Shown here in pieces: positions 18,920 to 27,885 of a stretch of DNA of 27,885 nucleotides; within the stretch, counting starts at the first letter, position 1, and every line of letters starts with the position of its first letter. Location: NCBI GenBank assembly GCA_001687465.1, contig LVLI01000339.1, positions 1 to 27,885 of the forward strand, read 5' to 3'. This stretch comes from Halocafeteria seosinensis (taxonomy: Eukaryota; Sar; Bigyra; Bicosoecida). Under the pieces are notes generated by a model, which saw only the letters and a program-made list of their open reading frames with translations, was not told the origin of the DNA and did not search any database. The position numbers and the translations under genes were made by a program.

Positions 18920-20894
18920 TCAACCGAATTCACTTTCGCGAGCTTCGCGCTCTTCTCGCTCTCGTCTATATGCCCCGGAGGCGATATGCTGCTCGCGGAA
19001 CCTATAGCTCAAGCAACCAGCTACCCCCCAAAGCATCGTTGGCCAAAATAACCACAGGGATACTATGAAAATCGTTAGCTGTAGCCCTTTGAATGACCTT
19101 GTACAGTCTTTGTGGCCATCGGAGCAATGCTCTGGAGAAAGTTGGTCTGAAAGCGCACCAATGGCCACCGGGGAGGGCACGTCTCCGAATCCATGTGTGA
19201 TTATTGTCCCCAAGCCAAGAGCAAATGGCCGATGCCGAGGTGGAACCGACGCCATAATAGCTAAGTTTACTCCAGACGTTGAGAGAAACAAGCCCAAGCA
19301 TCCCAGAGAAAACACGAAAAGAAAGAGGGCTTTGGTCTTTGCCATCCACACCGACACGGCACACAGAATGGCGCCAATTAAGGTCCACAGAAAAATCTGG
19401 GGACACGCAGTAACGAGCTTCAAATCTAGAGCTTGCAGGGAGGTCGCCTCTTCTTCTAACTTGTCTTCGTCAATAACTTCATCTTTCATGATAGATTTCT
19501 CGCCTTCTTGAATTAGCGGGCGACTGTGATTATCGTCGTTTTGATCGTCGGAAGCCGAGGCAAGTTCAACTTCAGTACTATAGTCATATGCACTGTTACT
19601 AGTACCAGCGACTGCTTCTCGGCGCTGCGCCCTTCTTACTAAAATTTTTTGATGGTAGTCAATTAACCATCCACCCAGGGGAGCGCCTAACAAGCCTGTA
19701 AAAGACACAATCCCACCAAATATTAGGCTCGCTTGCAGCGGTGATGAGAAAATGCCCATGTCTTGCAAAAATTCAGCTCCAAAAGAGGCAAACCCCGCTG
19801 TAACAGCCGCGTAACCCGCGTATCCAAACGAAGCAAGCAGGAAAAGTGGACGGCTTACGACTGCTTTGAACTCGGTCCAAAACTCCTCTGACGCATCAGG
19901 GTCGAGGAATTGGTTCTCCTCGGGGACATGAACAGAGTCATGGCCCTCATGCCGGCGGTGCTCAACCGCGTCAAATGTATCATCAATGGCTCCTGCTGTG
20001 ATACTTTGCCTACGAGTTCCAGGGAGTTTATCCGTGAGCAATGTCTGCTTGCGGGTCTTACGGTGGAACGGAAACCACCAGCAAAGGAACACCAGTGGCA
20101 GCATGAGAGGGACTTCGAAGTAGAATGCATATCTCCATGTAAGAGTTGCCCAAGCTGCACCCCACCCGAATCCAACCTGCAAATATAATGTTGACATCAA
20201 ATTAATCATCAGCCCTCGGAAAGAGTATTGACTAGTAGAGTGAGCACGTACCGCCGACCCGACAGGTATAGCTGCATAGAATACTGAGAGCCATAACGTG
20301 CGCTGTTTATGGGGGGCATTGTCATCAACAAAGGGCGGTACAACACACTGTAGCAACAGACAAATAACTCTCGTCATCAAAACCTTAGCTCTCATTCACT
20401 GGAGCTATGATGGATACCATACCTGGAAAGCTGCTTCTCCTACTCCTGATAGCGCTCGTCCCACGACAAGTACTGAGTATAGGGGTGCTGCACTTCCAAC
20501 TCAGGAGAACAGATAAATATGTGAACAAGTTCGAAAACCTAAGCACAGTAATAATGGCGGTTCACATACCAGCTCCAGAAAGTATGGCGGCTACACACCA
20601 AATCAATAATCCGACCGACATTAATTTGAATGGCGGGAATTTATGCACTAAATGCCCGAATGTCACAGACGCCACCGCGTATCCGGCGATGAATGCGCTC
20701 TGTAAGACTCCAAACTGGGCATCCACGTTCTCCTCATGTAACTCATCCGAAATAAAGCGTTTGATGTAGGTGACCGCTCCTGGCGCAATGAAGCGATCCA
20801 TGTAGTTGATGATGTTGATTATGGTGAATAGCACCACCATCCGCCCCGGGGTGAAGAAGGCGATAATCGCCCGAATAAAGGCAGCGAAAACCAT
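18920..20894 (-). CDS. Spinster-like major facilitator superfamily transporter
   Basis: Four minus-strand exons (20894-20570, 20487-20423, 20347-20252, 20176-18920) join in phase to 580 aa. Introns are 82, 75 and 75 bp with GTATGT, GTATGG and GTACGT donors. TM1 has INYMDRFIAPGAV; the second helix pair has LQSAFIAGYAVASVTFGHL; exon 2 supplies VVGRALSGVGEAAF; then VPPFVDDNAPHKQRTLWLS and the IPVGSAVGFGWGAAWA turn across the third intron. These are marks of the Spinster (SPNS) branch, which exports sphingolipid- or lysolipid-type substrates in animals; the substrate here is unknown. A long charged central loop (about residues 250-380, Asp/Glu/Ser-rich with an interposed helix pair) separates the two six-helix halves. 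The C-terminal tail is Arg/Glu-rich. It is divergent from the tandem membrane-protein pair, about 930 bp away. Confidence 0.88.
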
Positions 20895-21824
20895 TGTAGA
20901 CTCCGTTCAATTATATCCACAATGCCAAGGTAGAGTGGTTTTTGTCCTTTCCTGGGATATTCTCTCGTCGTTACCACATTTTTCTCAGGGTTTATAGGCG
21001 GTACAGAGTGTATCCATCTGACACTGTTTACTCGTGTAATCATCGACAATACGACTGAAAATCATCTGTACAATGAATGCGCTTAGCTCAGATGGGTTTT
21101 GAATGACTCAAGTTCAACTTCGTGCCATGATGACTACATCCTGATGCTCTATAAGATAGGTAGTTGGGAGCATTCTGCTCCTTGAAACAATAAAGTGTCA
21201 ATGGGCATGAGAGACGTGTTGTAATTGTGGTAAGGATATCATGCATTGAGGAAATTTTGTCGAGCTACCGTACGTACCTCCAGTCGTTATTATCCCCATG
21301 CGCATTTTCCAGGGACAGAGGCTCCCTTCAGCGCTTCTTGATGAATAAATTCACCACTCCATTCATTCACTTCTCTCGTCGGCAATTCCAAAAACCTGCA
21401 GGGGTGAGGGTAGGGTTCCTGTCTGCGCACATGGATCGCATCTTCACAACAGCCGTCTTCACTTCGTACAAGGACACACACACACACACACACATATGTG
21501 ACAGATAGCCCACCGACCGGGGAGTTGACGGCATCCTCTTAACGAGGAGCGGTATGTGCCCGTGTTCAGCAGCGACACACATTGTATCTCGAAAGTGGCA
21601 CAGGACTCAAGAAAACCCCGGACCGGACCTTCCCAGACCCCGATCGGGGAGACGAAGAGTGGGGCGAGGTTTGATTTCCACGGAACACTGGGCTTGTGTC
21701 TAGTCATTGCATCGTGCAAGGATCACATAGATCTGCTGGAGCAGGTGGAACAGGTGGCACATGAAGGAAACGGAGGGCCAGTTGGAAGTCTGGAAGGAGT
21801 CAGCCCATCACATCTTCTACTACA
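20895..21824. other. Divergent intergenic region with dispersed repeat copy
   Basis: This separates the MFS transporter (-) and the first cysteine-rich membrane protein (+) and must hold both promoters. The main structure is a repeat copy with a CA microsatellite at 21474-21575. Short frames across the microsatellite on the minus strand (VCVCVC stretches) are not genes. Confidence 0.5.
21474..21575 (-). repeat. Dispersed repeat copy R1 (with CA/GT tail)
   Basis: Read on the minus strand: gtcgctgctgaacacggg, cacataccgctcctcgttaa, gaggatgccgtcaact, ccccggtcggtgggctat, ctgtcacatatgtgtgtgtg. The second half recurs at 27575-27640 and the first half at 27836-27885, both on the plus strand. R1 is the only copy seen complete. 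A GT/CA run of about 20 nt forms its end. Confidence 0.75.
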
Positions 21825-23081
21825 ATGCCTCAGATACAAGTCAATACAGACTATGACTTCAGGGACGATGCCCTAGAGAGTCTGTTGACGAGGTACGAAT
21901 TCGACGGGGACACGACAAGGCTCTCCAGGCTGAAACGCGATATGAAACGACGTCCCACTCTCAGAGAGCCCGCGTTTGACAACCTCGGAGAAAGCAGAAT
22001 TCAACTTCAAACCGAGATTTGCGCCCCATATAAGTCTATCATGATTCCCATGTTCGTTTCCTTCTGTCAGTACCTGGCGATGTGTGGAACTTGTCATTGG
22101 TGGTGCTGTCGACGGAGAGCCAGGAAACGTGTGCAACTGAAGCAGCACGCCGAGGAGGAGGAGGATGCCACGTGGATGGACTGGGGGACGACGACGAAGA
22201 ATCCACAAGCTATAGGGAAAAAGGAGGGGAGGACAGGATGGGAAGGGTTGAGTAAGCACCCTTTGGAGGATAGTCCTTGGTACTCTCCTGTGAATGGAAT
22301 GGATGTACTTGGGGTAACCGCGTCGATAATGTCGCTCTCTCGCCGTGAGAAGAAGAGACCATCCCACCATGGAATCCTCCAGAACGCAGTAACCGAGTGC
22401 GAAACCGTCCCGGCGTGTGGTGAAAGTTGCACATGCAGGAATTTTGCACGTTATTTGTTATGTATTCCCTGTATACGTAATTGCGGAACACCAAAAGCTG
22501 CAAAGGCTTGCTGTACGAGTTGTGGCATCTGGTGCGCAACTGTGTTTTTTGGACCAGTGGCTCTGGGAGTCTCCCTCGGCTTTGTGGGAGTATTCGTATC
22601 CTTGGACGGTGTATTTGTCCCCTTGAGTATTTGCTTAGCACTGTTTTTCATATGCGTGTTCGTTGAGCCAGTTTTTGGATTCCTTGCTTGTACGTGCGGT
22701 ATGAGAACTCGACGACCAGGCTTCACACTGGTAGCGTCACTCTTCAGGGAGTATCACTATTCGGGCACCTTGAACGGAGAATCCGCAGGCTACTGGGAAA
22801 AACAGAAGTTGGCCTCCGTAGTCCTAGCAGAAGACGTTAACTTCTTCAAGGCGTTGAAAGTGATCATCCTGCAGAACAATCCTGGGCTTAGCATCGGCGA
22901 GGGTCTCATAACCAACCCTGTGTGGGGTCTTTTTGAATCTGAAATCCCAATAGAGGCTATTGGAGCAGCATGGTTAGAGCTGATAAGGCGCTCTGGGGGG
23001 CAGCGACCTCTATTCGTTGTTCCAGACGAGCCTCTGTGGGATATTGTTGAAGACCCTGAGGAGCCAGAAAAAAATTCTTGA
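21825..23081 (+). CDS. Cysteine-rich membrane protein, tandem copy A (418 aa)
   Basis: An intronless frame starts at ATG 21825 (acaATGCC). It is clearly homologous along its whole length to the 416-aa gene 500 bp downstream. Layout: an acidic/basic N-terminus (DYDFRDDALESLLTRYEF), a short hydrophobic Cys/Trp stretch (FCQYLAMCGTCHWWCC, about 80-95), a charged variable linker, a Cys cluster (CGESCTCRN ... CIPCIRNCGTPKAAKACCTSCG, about 195-235), then two probable membrane spans (about 238-300) closed by CTCGM, and a well-conserved cytosol-like C-terminus (ITNPVWGLFESEIPIEA). There is no cleavable signal peptide. I recognise no known family. Many paired cysteines could bind metal, carry lipid, or form disulfides; none is shown. 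Confidence 0.8.
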   Translation: MPQIQVNTDYDFRDDALESLLTRYEFDGDTTRLSRLKRDMKRRPTLREPAFDNLGESRIQLQTEICAPYKSIMIPMFVSFCQYLAMCGTCHWWCCRRRARKRVQLKQHAEEEEDATWMDWGTTTKNPQAIGKKEGRTGWEGLSKHPLEDSPWYSPVNGMDVLGVTASIMSLSRREKKRPSHHGILQNAVTECETVPACGESCTCRNFARYLLCIPCIRNCGTPKAAKACCTSCGIWCATVFFGPVALGVSLGFVGVFVSLDGVFVPLSICLALFFICVFVEPVFGFLACTCGMRTRRPGFTLVASLFREYHYSGTLNGESAGYWEKQKLASVVLAEDVNFFKALKVIILQNNPGLSIGEGLITNPVWGLFESEIPIEAIGAAWLELIRRSGGQRPLFVVPDEPLWDIVEDPEEPEKNS

Positions 23082-23581
23082 ATCAGTACCCTTGTACTTT
23101 TGCTAAGAACGCCGTTTATCCTTCAGTGAGCACATCAAAAAATCCAACGAGAGGAGTTCCAAATTGAACTTCCAATATACTTCCCAGGGAAATTTTAAGT
23201 CTTCCTTCCCTCAATGCTAGCATCTCCACTGGTGGTCAATCGATCATGCGGCTCTTTATTAGGCCCATCACCGTACCGTCCATGCAGCTATTGTGAAACA
23301 GCACTTGCCTGCAATAGGCACGGCATAGACTGGATGGCATAGACTGAATACTCAATTCCACTTCTATGGTATGTATCACATAATGTATGTCTCCGCGGGG
23401 GTCGCAAGGAGATCCGATGCGACGTTCTCCACGTTACCTCAACGAACAGCGGGACCGAGACATAAGGGTTCGATACGCATGCTTACTGGCGGTGAATGCC
23501 ATCTAGTGGTCATTTTACATAGGTAATATAACGCACTGGGGACTTTTTTGGCCAGTTGGTTGGCCATACACGGCAACAGTC
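23082..23581. other. Intergenic spacer between the tandem paralogues
   Basis: This is 500 bp with no supported frame. It must contain the promoter of copy B. A ggttcgatac sequence at about 23466 resembles a tRNA T-arm, but no acceptor or anticodon stem goes with it. Confidence 0.5.
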
Positions 23582-24832
23582 ATGGCTCAGTTTCAAGTGG
23601 AGACAGACTTTGACTTCAGAGAAGATGCCCTCCAGACGCTACTGACCATTTATGAATTCAATGAGGAAGCGACGAGACTCTCCAAGCTAAAACACGAGAT
23701 GAAGCGACGTCCTCGTCTCAAGGAGCCAATATTTAACAACCTGGGGACGAGCACAATTCACACTCAGACGGAGCTTTGCGCCCCATACAAGTCATGCATG
23801 ATCCCCTTCTTTATTTCATTCTGCCAGTATCTGGCGATGTGTGGAACATGCCACTGGTGGTGCTGTCGATGGCGAGCCAGGAAGAGGGCGAAACAATCAG
23901 AGGACGAGAACGACGACAATTTGTGGAATGAGGCGACTACGACGCACCATCCGCAAGCTAAAGACAATGGCGGGAAGAAAGGTGCTACTGAATGGAAAAG
24001 ACTGAAGAAACTCCCCGTGGAGGATAGCCCCTGGTATTCCCCTGTGAAGGGAATGCGCTTCCTCGGGATAAACGCAGCGATATCACTCCTTGCCCCGTGG
24101 ACCAACAAGAGACGACCTCGTCATGGAATTCTTCAGGATGTAGAGACCGGATGGGAAACTGCCTCGATGTGCCCTGATTCCTGGACTTGCGGAAATTGGG
24201 TGCGTTATTTTTTATGCATTCCTAGCGTCCGTACTTGTGGCACACCAAAGGCCGTGAAAGCCTGTTGTACGAGCTGTGGAGTCTGGTTGGGAACTTTGCT
24301 CTTGGGGCCATTTTTCCTGGCAATGGCAATCATTGTCGGAGCAATGTTCTCATCTCTGGATGGAATACTTATTCCCCTGTGCCTTGGAGTAGCACTTTTG
24401 CTCGTATGCATCCTTGTAGAACCTATTTTTGGATGCCTAGCATGCATGTGCGGCATGAGAACCCCTCGCCCAGGGTTCACCCTGGTTGCGTCCATTATCA
24501 GAAATTATCGTTATTCTGGCAACTTGAACGGTTCTTCAACAAGTTACTCTGAAGCACAAACGCTTGCATCCGTTGTTCTCGTCGAAAATGTGAGTTTCTT
24601 CAAAGCGTTGAAACTGATAATAATGCAGAGCAATCCTGGTCTTAGCCTTGGAGAGGCCCTCATAACCAATCCTGTGTGGGGTCTCTTCGAATCCGAGATT
24701 CCAATAGAAGCTGTTGGCGAAGCGTGGATTGAACTGATACGACGCTCCGGGGGAGAGCGACCCATATTCGTTCCAGAGCAGCCGTTATGGGATATTATTG
24801 CTGACCCGTTGGAACAGGACACAGATTCTTAA
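23582..24832 (+). CDS. Cysteine-rich membrane protein, tandem copy B (416 aa)
   Basis: An intronless frame starts at ATG 23582 (agtcATGG). It has the same architecture as copy A: FDFREDALQTLLTIYEF near the start, the unchanged FCQYLAMCGTCHWWCC block, a divergent Asp/Lys-rich linker, CGTPKAVKACCTSCG, two membrane spans, CMCGM, and the nearly unchanged ITNPVWGLFESEIPIEA. Some cysteines in the central cluster differ (CPDSWTCGN against CGESCTCRN), so not all are required. The linker between about residues 100 and 190 has diverged most. Both copies are open, in register and similar in length, so both are probably expressed. Tandem duplication is the simplest origin. Function unknown. Confidence 0.8.
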   Translation: MAQFQVETDFDFREDALQTLLTIYEFNEEATRLSKLKHEMKRRPRLKEPIFNNLGTSTIHTQTELCAPYKSCMIPFFISFCQYLAMCGTCHWWCCRWRARKRAKQSEDENDDNLWNEATTTHHPQAKDNGGKKGATEWKRLKKLPVEDSPWYSPVKGMRFLGINAAISLLAPWTNKRRPRHGILQDVETGWETASMCPDSWTCGNWVRYFLCIPSVRTCGTPKAVKACCTSCGVWLGTLLLGPFFLAMAIIVGAMFSSLDGILIPLCLGVALLLVCILVEPIFGCLACMCGMRTPRPGFTLVASIIRNYRYSGNLNGSSTSYSEAQTLASVVLVENVSFFKALKLIIMQSNPGLSLGEALITNPVWGLFESEIPIEAVGEAWIELIRRSGGERPIFVPEQPLWDIIADPLEQDTDS

Positions 24833-25895
24833 GGTTTCCATAAGCACAGGCCCTAGGGGACCGATTGTTGTCGACAATACCACATGATAGCAGGTTGATG
24901 ACAGACAACGTTGTATCACACCGTATGGTGTCCCTGGGAGCTTGGTCTGCTCATACGCAAGTCTTCACCGCCCTAGTTGCGTCGGCTTGGAGAGGTCTAC
25001 ACACACACGGCCCTTCAATTCTAAGGCGAGGTATCTTCACGGAAACTTGTTACACTCCGCTGCCCACCCGGAAAGGGTTTGGAGCATATAAAGGGGAAAT
25101 CTTTGCATTTCCATTCAGGCCTGAGATGATACTCGATCCACAACAGTGACGACCACGGTATACTTTATTTCGGTGTTTCTTGAGTCAATCGCTAAGTACG
25201 CAGCTCTTCATCTTCGCTCCATGTGGTTGCCTCAGCACGCAACGCATCCGTCGGGAATCAATTGTATGTGGACGCAGAATTAGTAGCAAACTGAAGACTA
25301 CCGCAGCGGTAGCCAATCGAGTCATTGGCTATCGAGTCTGGATTCTGTTGTTTTGCTCAGCTTCTAGGGGATTCGTGTTTCCACTACCTGTATATTGAAT
25401 GCTATATTCACACTTTGATTCAGGATGCTATGATGAATACAGTACAGGTGTACAGTAGATGCACTTCCTACGAGGGTGATGGATGGGATTTGCAGTGCAG
25501 TGCAGGGGCAGGTGCAGGGTTCGCTAAAGCCAAAGTTTCCATCACATAGCACTCATACGTATCGTCTCGGATGAGCTCCGCGTCTTCCATGTTATCTAAT
25601 ACAATGAATACCCTTACTCGTGCACTCCTACCCTGGAAGGGGCCGAACTTCAACTTTGTGGAAGTCTTCATCATTGACTCGAGACTCTTCATTGTGGCCA
25701 GTGGGGACAGAGGGCGGGAGGCCCGCCGGGCCCGTACCCGGCACTGCCCCGACCACTTGTCCTAACTGTCATTGCATACAAGAGTTGTTTTGATACAGTT
25801 GCAGCAATTATAAGCGAGAGATCGTCCCCTTGCTAATAAACTACTTTGCTTGCTTGTCATTTTCTCGCTCGTAGAGGTAAAACAACTAATATAAA
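24833..25895. other. Intergenic region upstream of calmodulin
   Basis: Two doubtful frames are present: 24898-25149 (+, 83 codons from ATG, no motifs) and 25468-25692 (-, 74 codons from an ATG, including VRVFIVLDNMEDAELIRDD, which looks protein-like but overlaps an equally open frame on the other strand). Neither is called. A catataaaggggaaa sequence at about 25084 looks like a TATA box without a gene behind it. Confidence 0.4.
25806..25813 (+). promoter_or_regulatory. Possible TATA element of the calmodulin gene
   Basis: An attataag sequence lies about 83 nt before the calmodulin ATG, in a region of otherwise mixed composition. Position and sequence suit a TATA box, but nothing independent supports it. 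Confidence 0.25.
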
Positions 25896-27035
<1,140 letters not shown>

Positions 27036-27574
27036 ACTGTTTGGGAATCCTCTGGGCCCGCTTCTGCAATATTTCCGGAAGTGATAAAGTCGTGTTCATC
27101 AGGCTTGACCTCACGGTCTGTGCCTGGGTCACGCGGATCAATTCAATGTGCGGTTGTACCCCTTTTAATATTTTGTTGTCCCTTAAATTGAGTCAATCAT
27201 TATCGATAAACATGATGGCAAAATTGGAATACTCCTGTCTATTTATTAGCAGTATTTAGCCCTTCTCTTCCAGCAGTAGTGTTGCATTTAGCCGCCGGTT
27301 TTCCGTTGTGTTGCCATGTGCACCCGTCATACAAATCGAATGTCTGCTGTTCAAAAGTAACGAGACTGCTCACGTGACTAAACCAAAGCCGCCGTCTCTT
27401 GCTTCCAGCGGTTGTATAAAAAAGCAGATTCATTGGTGTCCATGGGTGTTTTTTAATGGGATTATACATCCCCTACTTTTTTTACTTAATGTTTTTCATT
27501 GGTTTCGATGTAGCGAATGTTGCTTCGGGCTTTCTTCGCGCGTTACAAAATCACAGCTCCAAACAAACCGATCC

Positions 27575-27640
27575 ATACCGCTCCTCGTTAAGACGGTCAA
27601 CTTCCCGGCCGGTGGGCTATCTGTCACATTTGTGTGTGTG
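27575..27640 (+). repeat. Dispersed repeat copy R2 (3' half)
   Basis: Ataccgctcctcgttaaga, then cggtcaacttcccggccgg, tgggctatctgtcacat and a short GT run. It matches R1 read on the minus strand, with a deletion of about 7 nt after gttaaga and a few substitutions. Confidence 0.7.
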
Positions 27641-27835
27641 ATTTTGATTGTCGCTGCCAATGCGGGGCTTATCGGCGCTTCAAGACTCTCCTTCAATATG
27701 GGCGAGTATTACCCCTTGTCGGTACCTCTGGCATCGTGGGCGCAGGCATGGCTCCTCCCCCGATGCCTCCTGAGCTTAACCAGTGCTGTGTTCCCTCACG
27801 GCGCATGTCAGCAAGGCTGCAGGAACAGCGGGCCC

Positions 27836-27885
27836 GTCGCTGCTTAACACGGGCGCATACCGCTCCTCGTTAAGAGGATGTGGTC
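27836..27885 (+). repeat. Dispersed repeat copy R3 (5' half, cut by window end)
   Basis: Gtcgctgcttaacacggg, then cgcataccgctcctcgttaa, gaggatg and on to the window end. It matches the 5' half of R1 with a few substitutions. It has the same orientation as R2, about 285 bp away when the shared sequence is aligned. It continues beyond the window. Confidence 0.7.

Larger units (their letters stand above)
27036..27885. other. Region downstream of calmodulin, no confident gene
   Basis: The calmodulin 3' untranslated region presumably occupies the start. A canonical E-box (cacgtg, about 27371) and two dispersed repeat copies follow. A plus-strand frame at 27634-27873 reads from the repeat into a Pro/Arg-rich tail and has no recognised domain. 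It overlaps two other open frames, so I do not call it. Confidence 0.4.

Noticed and set aside
21290-21719. Minus-strand ORFs containing Val-Cys repeats
   Set aside because: They are translations of the CA/GT microsatellite in repeat R1.
23440-23520. Possible tRNA from a ggttcgatac T-arm-like sequence
   Set aside because: No matching acceptor stem, D-arm or anticodon stem can be drawn around it.
27308-27847. 179-codon plus-strand ORF at the right end
   Set aside because: It runs through repeat R2 and the calmodulin 3' region and starts with TTG. It shows no domain and overlaps other open frames.

Overview
The window looks like nuclear DNA of a compact, intron-bearing protist genome. Evidence for this is GT-AG introns mostly of about 64-83 bp with joins that keep the reading frame, a calmodulin with a 7-nt first exon, and a ciliary RIB43A protein, which implies a flagellated stage. 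A flagellate-forming stramenopile (alga or oomycete-like) would fit, but this is inference from gene style, not a phylogenetic result. Gene models below were built by joining exons whose phases agree. Where the longest ORF began at TTG or GTG, I moved the start to the first supported ATG.

Region 1 (1-2400) is extremely AT-rich and unlike the rest. It holds a broken primase-polymerase-like (PrimPol/AEP) gene, an inverted second copy of that gene's first 312 bp, a 248-aa lysine/glutamate-rich coiled-coil gene, a near-identical AT-rich promoter block in front of all three starts, and three copies of a GGGGWCC-bounded hairpin between genes. It reads like the end of a viral or virus-derived mobile element (virophage, Polinton-like or giant-virus-like), or a chimeric join. 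N bases lie at 1913-1937, and the composition changes sharply near 2400.

Region 2 (2400-16081) is ordinary host sequence. After a gene-poor 1.3 kb come a GST-domain/asparaginyl-tRNA synthetase fusion (+), a convergent importin-11-like karyopherin (-), a RIB43A axonemal protein (-) head-to-head with a newly modelled 87-aa two-exon gene (+), a sirtuin fragment that stops right after its NAD-binding GAGIST motif (-), and a complete four-exon DDX56/Dbp9-type DEAD-box helicase (+).

Region 3 (16082-27885) has a two-exon acidic protein of unknown family (-), a four-exon Spinster-type MFS transporter (-), a tandem pair of intronless, cysteine-rich membrane proteins that I do not recognise (+), and a three-exon calmodulin (+). 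A dispersed repeat with a GT/CA microsatellite tail occurs three times (about 21.5, 27.6 and 27.85 kb), once inverted relative to the others.

The host genes are housekeeping (tRNA charging, nuclear import, ribosome biogenesis, calcium signalling), ciliary or transport functions and form no pathway together. The two places most worth following up are the AT-rich element and the tandem cysteine-rich membrane-protein family.
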